From Sphingomonas sp. (GTDB lineage Bacteria; Pseudomonadota; Alphaproteobacteria; Sphingomonadales; Sphingomonadaceae): a stretch of DNA of 64,000 nucleotides. Shown here piece by piece: positions 56,684-64,000 of this stretch; position 1 is the first letter of the stretch; every line of letters starts with the position of its first letter. A program made the position numbers and the translations under genes. The DNA is taken from contig NZ_JAGIAM010000002.1 of NCBI RefSeq assembly GCF_017744835.1, forward strand, positions 310,001 through 374,000. Direction: 5' to 3'. The notes below the pieces were generated by a model. The model saw only the letters and a list, made by a program, of their open reading frames with translations. It was not told where the DNA came from and did not search any database.

Positions 56684-57199
56684 ATGCGTATTCTCGCAAC
56701 GACGGCGCTCGCCCTGGTGGCCGCGACGGCAGCCCCCGCTTTCGCTCAGGATGGCAGCTTCACCGGCCCGCGCGTCGAAGTGACTGCCGGCTGGGATCAT
56801 GTCGGCGGCGCCGGCGAAGGCCAGGACGGCTTCGCCTATGGCGGCGCGTTCGGCTATGACCATCAGATCGGCAAGGCCGTGATCGGCGCCGAGACCGAGA
56901 TCACCGGTGCGACCACCAAGGAAGCTGGCGCCAGCGCCGGCCGCGACCTCTATGTCGGCGGCCGTATCGGCTTCGTCGCGCTCCCCAACACGCTGGTCTA
57001 CGCCAAGGGCGGCCTGACCAACGCGCGCGTCAACATCGACGGCCTCGGCGGCACGACCACCGACGGCTATCGCTTCGGCGGCGGCATCGAGCGCAACTTC
57101 GGCAAGTTCTACGGCAAGGTCGAGTATCGCTACTCGCGCTACGAAGAGCTGGACCTGAACCGCGACCAGGTGGTCGCCGGCATCGGCGTCCGCTTCTGA
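56684..57199 (+). CDS. Outer-membrane beta-barrel protein (porin-like, opacity type)
   Basis: 171 aa with a Sec signal (MRILATTALALVAATAAPAFA). The mature chain is a run of alternating amphipathic strands with Gly/Tyr turns (VEVTAGWDHVGG, FAYGGAFGYDHQIG, DLYVGGRIGFVAL, FYGKVEYRYSRY) ending in G-V-R-F, a terminal phenylalanine suited to BAM recognition. Its size suits an 8-strand barrel. Function unknown. The 225-bp upstream spacer is AT-richer and should hold the promoter; AGGAAC precedes the ATG. Confidence 0.85.
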   Translation: MRILATTALALVAATAAPAFAQDGSFTGPRVEVTAGWDHVGGAGEGQDGFAYGGAFGYDHQIGKAVIGAETEITGATTKEAGASAGRDLYVGGRIGFVALPNTLVYAKGGLTNARVNIDGLGGTTTDGYRFGGGIERNFGKFYGKVEYRYSRYEELDLNRDQVVAGIGVRF

Positions 57200-57221
57200 T
57201 CGTCTGATCGTCGAACCAGAG

Positions 57222-57252
57222 GGGCCGCGCGGGCAACCGCGCGGCCCTTTTT
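57222..57252 (+). terminator. Rho-independent terminator after the barrel gene
   Basis: A perfect 11-bp stem GGGCCGCGCGG / CCGCGCGGCCC with a GCAA tetraloop, then TTTTT, 22 nt after the stop. Confidence 0.9.
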
Positions 57253-57255
57253 GCG

Positions 57256-57525
57256 TCAGGGGTCGAGCGGCCAGCCGCTCGACCGGCTGCGTGCGCCCTG
57301 CCGCAGCAGTTCCGCATTAGGATCGCCGTCCCGCCTCACATAGCGGCCCTGTTTCGGATCCCATTCCTCGACCGGCGGATGCGTCTCAGCTTCGGCGCGA
57401 TCGCGCCCCGCCTCGGCGGTATGCGCGTTGACGCGCCGCATCTGGCGCCACATCGCGCGCATGAGCACGAAGGTCAGCCCGAAAACGATGACTACGCCGG
57501 CGAGCGCCGTGAATTTTTCCCCCAT
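57256..57525 (-). CDS. Small membrane-anchored hypothetical protein
   Basis: 89 aa. One N-terminal membrane helix (LAGVVIVFGLTFVLMRAMW) is followed by a hydrophilic basic/acidic tail (RQMRRVNAHTAEAGRDRAEAE..., then WDPKQGRYVRRDGDPNAELL). No family recognised. It converges on the barrel gene, with the terminator between. Confidence 0.65.
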   Translation of the reverse strand: MGEKFTALAGVVIVFGLTFVLMRAMWRQMRRVNAHTAEAGRDRAEAETHPPVEEWDPKQGRYVRRDGDPNAELLRQGARSRSSGWPLDP

Positions 57526-57607
57526 CCCGCCAGCCTATCACTTTGCGAAACGATTCCAAGATGGCGCGGGGGTGACGCGGCCCGCGCAGCCGTTCTAGAC
57601 AGGCGCG

Positions 57608-59260
57608 ATGAGCATCAAACGAACCGGGGGCCGGGTCCTCGTCGACAATCTGGTGGCACAGGGCTGCGACCGTATCTTCCATGTGCCGGGCGAGAGCTTC
57701 CTAGCCGTGCTCGACGCGCTGCACGACACGCCGTCGATCGACCTGGTCACGTGTCGCCAGGAAGGCGGCGCCGCGTTCATGGCCTGCGCCGACGGCACGA
57801 TGACCGGCCGCCCCGGCGTGTGCTTCGTCACCCGCGGTCCCGGCGCGACCAATGCGAGCATCGGCGTGCACGTTGCGATGCAGGATTCGCAGCCGATGCT
57901 GCTCTTCATCGGCGACGTCGACCGCGGCATGCGCGACCGCGAGGGCTTCCAGGAAGTCGACCTGCCCGCGATGTTCGCGCCCCTCGCCAAATGGGCGACG
58001 CGGATCGAGGACGCGCGGCGCATCCCCGAATATGTCGCCCGCGCCTGGAACGTCGCGACCAGCGGCCGTCCCGGGCCGGTGGTGATCGCGCTGCCCGAGG
58101 ACATGCTGTGCGACGTGGTCGAGGCGGTGGATCGGCCGAAGGTGGAGCGGCAGGCTACCTATCTGGCATCCGGAACGGTGCAAGGGGTGGTCAGTTGCCT
58201 TCGCCGCGCGGAACGGCCCGTCGCGATCGTCGGCGGAGCCGGCTGGGACATAGCTACAGGAGCCGCATTCGGTTATTTTGCGCGGAGCTGGGGTATCCCG
58301 GTCGCCGGCGCTTTCCGCAGACAGGACGCGATGCGCAACAGCGATCGCGCCTGGGCAGGCAATCTGGGATATGGCCCGAATCCGAAACTAGTCGAGCGGA
58401 TCAAACAGGCTGATGTCATCCTCGCGGTAGGGGCACGGCTTGGAGAGGCGACCACCGACGGCTATACTTTGATCACGCCCGACCACCCGGGGCAGGTGTT
58501 GATCCATGTCCACCCCGATCCCGGCGAATTGAATCGGGTTTACCGCGCGGACATCGCGATCTGCGCCGATCCGTGTGCCTTCGCGATAGAGATCGTCACG
58601 GCGGAATTCCCTGCACACCCCCTTCCCGCGGGTGCCGAAGCCCACGCCGACTATCTCGAATGGTCCACCCCCAAACGCCGCGAGGGCGTGGCGCTCGACC
58701 TCGGCCAATGCGTCGCCGCGATGCGCGAAGCGATGCCCCCGGACACGATCATCTGTAATGGCGCTGGCAATTTCTCGTCCTGGTGGCACCGCTACTGGCG
58801 CTACGAGATGCAGCCCTCGCAGCTCGCCCCCACCGCCGGCGCGATGGGTTACGGCGTCCCCGCCGCGGTCGCCGCCGCGCTGCGCTTCCCCGACCGCAAG
58901 GTGGTGGCAGTCGCGGGCGACGGCGATTTCCTCATGAACGGTCAGGAGCTCGCCACCGCGGTCCAGCACGACGCCGACATGCTCGTCATCGTGGTCGACA
59001 ATTCGGCGTACGGCACGATTCGGATGCATCAGGAGCGCGAATATCCCGCCCGCCTCTCGGGCACAGCGCTCCGCAATCCGGACTTCACCGCGCTCGGCCG
59101 CGCCTATGGCTGCTGGGCCGAGACAGTGGAAAAGACCGAAGACTTCGCCCCGGCGCTCGACCGCGCGCTTGCCGAGGACGGCGTCAGGCTGCTCCACTTG
59201 AAGACCGACGTCGAGTTCATCACCCCCGCCACCACCATCGCCGCGATCCGGTCGCGCTAG
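57608..59260 (+). CDS. Thiamine-diphosphate-dependent enzyme, acetolactate-synthase-like
   Basis: 550 aa with the three-domain ALS/POX layout. An N-terminal pyrimidine-binding domain has the cofactor-activating glutamate in V-P-G-E-S-F; a central domain follows (RRAERPVAIVGGAGWD); the C-terminal diphosphate domain has G-D-G-D-F-L-M-N and VIVVDNSAYGTI. It decarboxylates or ligates a 2-oxo acid; the exact substrate is not readable. It is not obviously IlvB, as no ilvN or ilvC is adjacent and the RGPGATNASIGVHVAMQDSQP segment is shared by several subfamilies. A methyltransferase gene starts 2 nt after its stop. Confidence 0.85.
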   Translation: MSIKRTGGRVLVDNLVAQGCDRIFHVPGESFLAVLDALHDTPSIDLVTCRQEGGAAFMACADGTMTGRPGVCFVTRGPGATNASIGVHVAMQDSQPMLLFIGDVDRGMRDREGFQEVDLPAMFAPLAKWATRIEDARRIPEYVARAWNVATSGRPGPVVIALPEDMLCDVVEAVDRPKVERQATYLASGTVQGVVSCLRRAERPVAIVGGAGWDIATGAAFGYFARSWGIPVAGAFRRQDAMRNSDRAWAGNLGYGPNPKLVERIKQADVILAVGARLGEATTDGYTLITPDHPGQVLIHVHPDPGELNRVYRADIAICADPCAFAIEIVTAEFPAHPLPAGAEAHADYLEWSTPKRREGVALDLGQCVAAMREAMPPDTIICNGAGNFSSWWHRYWRYEMQPSQLAPTAGAMGYGVPAAVAAALRFPDRKVVAVAGDGDFLMNGQELATAVQHDADMLVIVVDNSAYGTIRMHQEREYPARLSGTALRNPDFTALGRAYGCWAETVEKTEDFAPALDRALAEDGVRLLHLKTDVEFITPATTIAAIRSR

Positions 59261-59262
59261 GG

Positions 59263-59859
59263 ATGCCGCGCGACGTCGTCGATCATTATCAGCGCAATGC
59301 GGAGACCTTCGACGCCGCGCGCGCGAACAGCTTCGCCGAACGGCCGTGGTTCGATCGCTTCCTGCTTGCGCTCCCCGGCGGCGGCCATGTCCTCGATCTC
59401 GGCTGCGGCGCCGGCGAACCGGTCGCGCGCTATCTGATCGAGGCGGGGCTCAGGATCACCGGCATCGACGCGGCCCCCGCGATGCTTGCCAAGGCCCGCG
59501 AGCGTTTCCCCGATCATCTCTGGATCGAAGGCGACATGCGCTCGGCCGCGCCGCCCCGCCGCTTCCACGGCGTGGTCGCCTGGGACAGCCTGTTCCATCT
59601 GCCCCCCGCACATCAGGCCGGCATGATCGAGCGGATGGCGCGCTGGCTCGAGCCCGGCGGCGCGCTGCTGTTCAACAGCGGCGATGAGGCCAATGAGATG
59701 GTCGGCGAGCAGTTCGGCGAACCGCTCTATCACGCGAGCCTCGCGCCCGCTGACTATCGAGCGCTGTTCGACCAGGCGGGGCTGGTCGAGACCGCCTTCG
59801 CGCTTGCGGACCCGCGCGCCGGCAACCGCACCATCTGGCTGGCGCGAAAGGCCGGCTGA
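59263..59859 (+). CDS. Class I SAM-dependent methyltransferase (copy 1)
   Basis: 198 aa from ATG at 59263, two bases after the upstream stop (coupled). SAM motif I is V-L-D-L-G-C-G-A-G-E-P, then GIDAAPAMLAKARERFP, a D-M-R acidic strand and WDSLFHLP. It is closely similar along its whole length to the gene at 60140, from HYxRxAxxFDxAR to the C-terminus. Substrate unknown. Confidence 0.85.
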   Translation: MPRDVVDHYQRNAETFDAARANSFAERPWFDRFLLALPGGGHVLDLGCGAGEPVARYLIEAGLRITGIDAAPAMLAKARERFPDHLWIEGDMRSAAPPRRFHGVVAWDSLFHLPPAHQAGMIERMARWLEPGGALLFNSGDEANEMVGEQFGEPLYHASLAPADYRALFDQAGLVETAFALADPRAGNRTIWLARKAG

Positions 59860-59875
59860 GCGGGCCGCGCAGCCC

Positions 59876-60046
59876 CTAGATATCGTCGCCGAGCGCGCCC
59901 TTCACCTTGCCGACGAACTGCTCGCCCTTGCCTTTCGCCTCCTGCTCGGCGCCTTCGTCGCGCGTCTCGGGGTTGTCGCTCTGCTGCTTGATCTTGCCGG
60001 CAGCCTCGTTGAGGTTGCCCTTGATCTTGTCGGTCAGTTCACCCAT
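59876..60046 (-). CDS. CsbD family stress protein
   Basis: 56 aa from ATG at 60046 after AGGAGG. The CsbD signature is clear: MGELTDKIKGNLNEAAGKIKQ, a central acidic stretch and KGKGEQFVGKVKGALGDD. Small, helical, highly charged, usually induced by general stress. It is transcribed against the two flanking methyltransferase genes. Confidence 0.9.
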   Translation of the reverse strand: MGELTDKIKGNLNEAAGKIKQQSDNPETRDEGAEQEAKGKGEQFVGKVKGALGDDI

Positions 60047-60139
60047 GATTTCAGCCTCCTGGCGGGTCGGGCATGCGGGGACGCCCGGATCCATTGGTTC
60101 CGGTTTCAACGGTCCGCCCGGTTTGGGGGTTCCGGGGAA

Positions 60140-60724
60140 ATGGCCTACCCGATTGCCGAACATTATGAGCGGACCGCCGACGCGTTCGATCGCGCGCGCC
60201 GCGAGAAGTTCGAGGAACGCCCCTGGCTCGACCGTTTCCTGTCGCCGCTGCCGCGCGGCGCGCGCGTGCTCGATCTCGGCTGCGGCGCCGGCGAGCCGGT
60301 CGACCGCTATCTGATCGACCGCGGCTTCGAGCTGACCGGCATCGACGTGTGCGAGCGGATGATCGCGCTCGCCCGCACCCGCTTTCCGCGCCAGCGCTGG
60401 TTCCGCGCGGACATGCGGCGGGTGGGGCCCGACGGCAAGTTCCACGGCGTCATCGCCTGGGACAGCTTCTTCCACCTGCACCAGAGCGACCAGGCCGACA
60501 TGCTCGAGCGCATCGCCTTCTGGCTCGAGCCGGGCGGCGCGCTGCTGTTCAACACCGAGCCCGCCGAGGGCGAACGCCTCCACCGCGAGCACTATCACGC
60601 CAGCCTCGATCCCGACGGCTATCGGCTGCTGTTCGAGACGCTGGGGCTCGCCGAAATCGCCTTCGCCCCCAAGGACGCGAGCTGCGGCGGACGCGACGTG
60701 TGGCTGGTGCGCAAGACGGGATGA
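60140..60724 (+). CDS. Class I SAM-dependent methyltransferase (copy 2)
   Basis: 194 aa from ATG at 60140 (GGGG upstream). Motif I is V-L-D-L-G-C-G-A-G-E-P, followed by GIDVCERMIALARTRFP and WDSFFHLHQSDQADMLERI. It is a paralogue of the gene at 59263: both share ERPW-x-DRFL near the start and LEPGGALLFN later. A local duplication with csbD between the copies is the simplest explanation. Confidence 0.85.
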   Translation: MAYPIAEHYERTADAFDRARREKFEERPWLDRFLSPLPRGARVLDLGCGAGEPVDRYLIDRGFELTGIDVCERMIALARTRFPRQRWFRADMRRVGPDGKFHGVIAWDSFFHLHQSDQADMLERIAFWLEPGGALLFNTEPAEGERLHREHYHASLDPDGYRLLFETLGLAEIAFAPKDASCGGRDVWLVRKTG

Positions 60725-60729
60725 ATCAG

Positions 60730-60758
60730 GCGCCCGCTTGCACCTTGGTTGCGGGCGC
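60730..60758 (+). terminator. Hairpin after the second methyltransferase
   Basis: An 8-bp stem GCGCCCGC/GCGGGCGC with a 13-nt loop, 6 nt after the stop and next to the palindromic repeat. No T-run. Confidence 0.35.
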
Positions 60759-60761
60759 TCA

Positions 60762-60836
60762 GTGCTCCTGCGAAAGCAGGAGCCCAGAGTAGTTCGGTAC
60801 TCCAGCTATCCTGGGCTCCTGCTTTCGCAGGAGCAC
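60762..60836. repeat. Intergenic palindromic repeat (REP/BIME-like)
   Basis: Two 26-nt arms, 60762-60787 and 60811-60836, are perfect inverted copies. Each arm is itself a hairpin (GCTCCTGC-GAAA-GCAGGAGC). The pattern resembles the short CTCCTGC/GCAGGAG repeats scattered between genes in sphingomonad genomes. It lies between the convergent ends of the methyltransferase and thiSG genes, the usual site for REP elements, and could act as a bidirectional terminator. Confidence 0.75.
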
Positions 60837-60886
60837 GAGATGGCAGCGTCCAGCGGCTGACCTCCGCCGCTGGACCCGAAGCCGCC

Positions 60887-61891
60887 TCAGATCAACCCGG
60901 CCAGCGGGCTCGACGGGTCGGCGTACCGCCGCTTCCCCATCCGCCCGGCGCGGTACGCCAGCCGGCCGCTCTCGACCGCGCCCTTCATCGCCGCGGCCAT
61001 CATGATCGGGTCCTTGGCCTCGGCGATCGCGGTGTTCATCAGCACGCCGTCGCAGCCGAGCTCCATCGCCACCGCCGCGTCGGAAGCGGTGCCCACGCCC
61101 GCATCGACCAGCACCGGCACCTTGGCCCCCTCGACGATCAGTCGGATCGTGACGAGGTTCTGGATGCCCAGCCCCGAGCCGATCGGCGCGCCCAGCGGCA
61201 TGATCGCCACTGCGCCGGCGTCCTCCAGCCGCTTCGCCGCGATCGGATCGTCGACGCAATAGACCATCGGCTTGAAGCCTTCCCTGGCGAGAATTTCCGT
61301 GGCCCGGAGAGTCTCGACCATGTCGGGATAGAGCGTGCGCGCCTCGCCGAGCACCTCGAGCTTGACCAGCTCCCAGCCGCCCGCCTCGCGCGCCAGCCGC
61401 AGCGTGCGGATCGCGCTCTCGGCGTCGAAGCAGCCCGCGGTGTTGGGCAGGTAGGTGATCTTCTTGGGATCGATATAGTCGGTGAGCATCGGCGCATTGG
61501 GGTCGCTGACGTTCACCCGGCGCACCGCCACGGTGACGATCTCGGCGCCCGAGGCCTCCACCGCCGCCGCGTTCTGCGCGAAATCCTTGTACTTGCCGGT
61601 GCCGACGATCAGCCGCGAGCGAAAGGTCTTGCCCGCCACGCTCCACGTATCTTCGTCCACGGCACGCGCGTGATCCCCGCCCCCCACGAAGTGCACGATC
61701 TCGAGCTCGTCGCCGTCTTCAACGATGACCTCGCCCAGCGTCGAGCGCGGCACCACTTCGAGGTTGCGCTCCACCGCGATCTTCTCGGGCACCAGCCCCA
61801 GTTCCTCGGCGAGCTGCAGGATGGTGAGCCCGGCGGTGACTCGCTTGTGCTCGCCGTTGACGCGGATCGTGACGGTGCCGTCGGTGTGCAT
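60887..61891 (-). CDS. thiG: ThiS-ThiG fusion: sulphur carrier plus thiazole synthase
   Basis: 334 aa. Residues 1-72 are ThiS (ubiquitin-like: [51 protein letters not shown]). ThiG follows from about residue 82 ([17 protein letters not shown], the Schiff-base lysine in WELVK177[33 protein letters not shown]). ThiG makes the thiazole phosphate of thiamine from dehydroglycine, deoxyxylulose phosphate and ThiS thiocarboxylate. ThiS normally needs a free C-terminal Gly-Gly, but here G70-G72 is internal. No other thi gene and no TPP riboswitch were seen. Confidence 0.92.
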   Translation of the reverse strand: MHTDGTVTIRVNGEHKRVTAGLTILQLAEELGLVPEKIAVERNLEVVPRSTLGEVIVEDGDELEIVHFVGGGDHARAVDEDTWSVAGKTFRSRLIVGTGKYKDFAQNAAAVEASGAEIVTVAVRRVNVSDPNAPMLTDYIDPKKITYLPNTAGCFDAESAIRTLRLAREAGGWELVKLEVLGEARTLYPDMVETLRATEILAREGFKPMVYCVDDPIAAKRLEDAGAVAIMPLGAPIGSGLGIQNLVTIRLIVEGAKVPVLVDAGVGTASDAAVAMELGCDGVLMNTAIAEAKDPIMMAAAMKGAVESGRLAYRAGRMGKRRYADPSSPLAGLI

Positions 61892-61971
61892 GAAACTGCC
61901 TTGGAGTTTGATCGGGGACGCGGGGTCATATAGGGAAGCGCGAGCTAGACCCGCAACCGAAAGGCTGATCC

Positions 61972-62406
61972 TTGGCCGACACGATCTACGTCTTGAATGG
62001 TCCCAACCTCAATCTGCTGGGGCTGCGCGAGCCGGAGATCTACGGCCATGACACGCTCGACGACATTGCGGGGCAGCTCGAGGATCGCGCCCGCGACCTC
62101 GATTTGACCATCGACATGCGCCAGTCGAACCATGAGGGGCATCTCATCGATTGGCTGCACGAGGCGCAGGCCCGGGGCGCCAGGGCGGTCATCCTCAATC
62201 CGGGCGGGTACACGCATACCTCGGTCGCGTTGCACGATGCCGTGAAGAGCATCACGACGCCGGTGATCGAGGTCCATCTCTCGAACCCGCATGCCCGTGA
62301 GCCCTTCCGGCACACGAGCTTCGTCGGCCGCGCCGCGCGCGGAACCGTCGCCGGGTTCGGGGCGCTTTCCTATATGCTTGCGCTTGAAGCCGCTGCGCGC
62401 TTCTGA
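61972..62406 (+). CDS. aroQ: 3-dehydroquinate dehydratase, type II
   Basis: 144 aa from a TTG start (AAGG upstream). It dehydrates 3-dehydroquinate to 3-dehydroshikimate, the third shikimate step. Motifs: [19 protein letters not shown] with the catalytic tyrosine and flexible-lid arginine, [32 protein letters not shown] and [17 protein letters not shown]. It is the first gene before accB-accC, a common proteobacterial arrangement. Confidence 0.96.
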   Translation: MADTIYVLNGPNLNLLGLREPEIYGHDTLDDIAGQLEDRARDLDLTIDMRQSNHEGHLIDWLHEAQARGARAVILNPGGYTHTSVALHDAVKSITTPVIEVHLSNPHAREPFRHTSFVGRAARGTVAGFGALSYMLALEAAARF

Positions 62407-62439
62407 CAGAGGGCGCGCTTTCATCGAACAGAGGGTCGT

Positions 62440-62919
62440 GTGGCCGAAGAAAAGAACAACGCAGGGGCGATGCACGTGGATATCGAGCTGGTCCGCCAGC
62501 TCGCCGCAGTGCTCGACGACACCCAGCTTACCGAAATCGAAGTCGAGGATGGCGAACGTCGCGTCCGCGTCGCGCGCACCGTGACCGCCGCGCCGGCGGT
62601 GCACATGGCCGCGCCTGCCGCTCCGGCACCGGCGCCCGCCGCGCCCGTGGCCGCCGCGGCCCCGGCGGAGGCACCCGCCGCCGCCAGGAACGCAGTAAAG
62701 TCGCCGATGGTCGGCACTGCCTATCTCTCGCCCAATCCCGAGGCGAAGGCGTTCGTCGCGGTCGGCCAGAAGGTCGCCGCCGGCGACACGCTGCTGATCA
62801 TCGAGGCGATGAAGGTCATGAACCCGATCCACGCGCCTGCCGCCGGCACGGTCGCCGCGATCCTGGTCGAGAACGGCCAGCCCGTCGAGTTTGACCAGCC
62901 CCTGGTCGTGGTCGAGTAA
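62440..62919 (+). CDS. accB: Acetyl-CoA carboxylase biotin carboxyl carrier protein
   Basis: 159 aa from GTG at 62440 (GAGGG upstream). An N-terminal dimerising region ([34 protein letters not shown]), an Ala/Pro linker (about 48-82), then the biotinyl domain with the biotinylated lysine in E-A-M-K125-V-M-N. Carries carboxybiotin between AccC and the transferase. It starts 34 nt after the aroQ stop. Confidence 0.96.
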   Translation: MAEEKNNAGAMHVDIELVRQLAAVLDDTQLTEIEVEDGERRVRVARTVTAAPAVHMAAPAAPAPAPAAPVAAAAPAEAPAAARNAVKSPMVGTAYLSPNPEAKAFVAVGQKVAAGDTLLIIEAMKVMNPIHAPAAGTVAAILVENGQPVEFDQPLVVVE

Positions 62920-62929
62920 CGGCCGCCCC

Positions 62930-64000
62930 ATGCCCGAGATCAAGAAGCTCCTGATCGCCAATCGCGGCGAGATCGCGCTGCGCATCCATCGCGCGTGCCA
63001 CGAGATGGGGATCAAGACGGTGGCGGTGCACTCCACCGCCGATAGCGACGCGATGCACGTCCGCCTGGCGGACGAGGCGATCTGCATCGGACCGCCGCCC
63101 GCCGGCGAGAGCTACCTCAACATCCCCAACATCATCTCGGCCGCCGAGATCTCGGGCGCCGACGCGATCCACCCCGGCTATGGCTTCCTCTCGGAGAACG
63201 CCCAGTTCGCCGAGATCGTCGAGGCGCATGGGCTGCTCTTCGTCGGGCCCAAGCCCGAGCATATCCGCACGATGGGCGACAAGATCGAGGCCAAGCGCAC
63301 CGCCGGCGCGCTCGGCCTGCCGCTCGTCCCCGGCTCGGACGGCGCGATCAGCGACATCGAGGAAGCCAAGCGCATCGCCGAGAAGGCCGGCTATCCGGTG
63401 ATCATCAAGGCCGCGTCGGGCGGCGGCGGGCGCGGCATGAAGGTCGTAAACAATCCCGCCGACCTCGAAGCGCAGATGCTACAGGCGGGCAGCGAGGCCA
63501 AGGCGGCGTTCGGCGACGCCACCGTCTATCTCGAGAAGTATCTCGGCAACCCGCGCCACATCGAGTTCCAGGTGTTCGGCGACGGCAACGGCAACGCGAT
63601 CCACCTCGGCGAGCGCGACTGCTCGCTCCAGCGCCGCCACCAGAAGGTGCTCGAGGAAGCGCTGTCGCCCGTCATCACGCCCGAGGAGCGCGCGCGCATG
63701 GGCGGCATCGTCGCCAGGGCGATGGCCGACATGGGCTATCGCGGCGCGGGCACGATCGAGTTTCTGTGGGAAGACGGCGAGTTCTACTTCATCGAGATGA
63801 ACACCCGCCTGCAGGTCGAGCATCCGGTGACCGAGATGATCACCGGGCTCGATCTCGTCCGCGAGCAGATCCGCGTCGCCGAGGGCCATCCGCTTTCGGT
63901 CCGCCAGGAGGACATCGAGTTCCGCGGCCACGCCATCGAATGCCGCATCAATGCCGAGGACCCGAAGACCTTCGCGCCTTCGCCGGGCAAGATCACCCAC
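62930..64000 (+). CDS. accC: Acetyl-CoA carboxylase biotin carboxylase subunit, 3'-truncated by window end
   Basis: The first 357 codons of about 450, with no stop before the window ends. It carboxylates the biotin of AccB using bicarbonate and ATP. It begins [19 protein letters not shown]; further motifs are [19 protein letters not shown], the ATP-grasp loop [35 protein letters not shown] and [14 protein letters not shown]. The ATG is 10 nt after the accB stop, so the two are co-transcribed. Confidence 0.97.
   Translation, partial: MPEIKKLLIANRGEIALRIHRACHEMGIKTVAVHSTADSDAMHVRLADEAICIGPPPAGESYLNIPNIISAAEISGADAIHPGYGFLSENAQFAEIVEAHGLLFVGPKPEHIRTMGDKIEAKRTAGALGLPLVPGSDGAISDIEEAKRIAEKAGYPVIIKAASGGGGRGMKVVNNPADLEAQMLQAGSEAKAAFGDATVYLEKYLGNPRHIEFQVFGDGNGNAIHLGERDCSLQRRHQKVLEEALSPVITPEERARMGGIVARAMADMGYRGAGTIEFLWEDGEFYFIEMNTRLQVEHPVTEMITGLDLVREQIRVAEGHPLSVRQEDIEFRGHAIECRINAEDPKTFAPSPGKITH

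Noticed and set aside
61892..61971. TPP riboswitch upstream of thiSG
   Set aside because: The spacer to the divergent aroQ is only 80 bp and lacks the conserved CTGAGA and ACC-TGA elements of the thi-box.

Overview
The window is high-G+C DNA whose gene content and gene order fit an alphaproteobacterium of the Sphingomonadales (Sphingomonas-like). The evidence is a CP4-like class II EPSP synthase in an aroA-cmk-rpsA-ihfB cluster, a FYDLN-acid (TIGR02300) protein, a DUF1476-bolA-grxD cluster, a ThiS-ThiG fusion, and an intergenic palindromic repeat of the kind I associate with sphingomonads. The assignment is inference, because no rRNA gene is present.

Layout. 1-2.9 kb: the end of a sugar-acid utilisation locus (start of a Tat-exported protein, a DUF6250 lipoprotein, a GH105 unsaturated-glycuronyl hydrolase) and an IalB-like secreted protein. 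2.97-24.8 kb (minus strand): one uninterrupted gene of about 7,274 codons, a third of the window. It has a signal peptide, an N-terminal inverse-autotransporter (type Ve, intimin-like) beta-barrel and a huge beta-helical passenger. The passenger appears to be built as consecutive beta-helices, each introduced by a recurring cap segment. 25.1-28.5 kb: a compact, lower-G+C integrated element between perfect 27-bp direct repeats, using the 3' end of tRNA-Ala(GGC). It carries a GHKL ATPase fused to a PD-(D/E)XK-like nuclease domain, a truncated membrane protein, a small ORF and an internally deleted tyrosine integrase. This is the best candidate for an undescribed (possibly anti-phage) system.

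28.6-34.5 kb: housekeeping core (FYDLN protein, aroA, cmk, rpsA, ihfB, tRNA-Leu(UAA)). 34.5-43.1 kb: an orphan peptide-binding lipoprotein, DUF4112, then minus-strand RNase T2-nadC, a chemoreceptor, nadA, DUF4230 and an MBL-fold hydrolase. 43.3-45.2 kb: a BlaR1/BlaI-type pair with a clear 37-bp operator dyad, but without a penicillin-binding sensor domain. 45.6-50.6 kb: a minus-strand run of leuC, a 39-aa secreted peptide, an MBL hydrolase, leuD, a quinone oxidoreductase, the F1-ATPase inhibitor zeta, bolA and grxD. 50.7-56.5 kb: a dihaem cytochrome c, an epimerase, a ferritin-like protein and a CoA-transferase operon with an acid phosphatase between its two subunit genes. 56.7-60.8 kb: an outer-membrane barrel, a TPP-dependent enzyme, and two paralogous methyltransferases flanking csbD. 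60.9-64 kb: thiSG (minus), then aroQ-accB-accC (plus; accC runs off the end), i.e. shikimate and fatty-acid precursor supply.

Many adjacent genes overlap by 1-4 nt (aroA/cmk, nadC/RNase T2, BlaI/M56, MBL/leuD, scoA/HAD/scoB), which indicates tight operons. Start codons were chosen from ribosome-binding sites, signal peptides and family N-termini, and several differ from the longest open frame.
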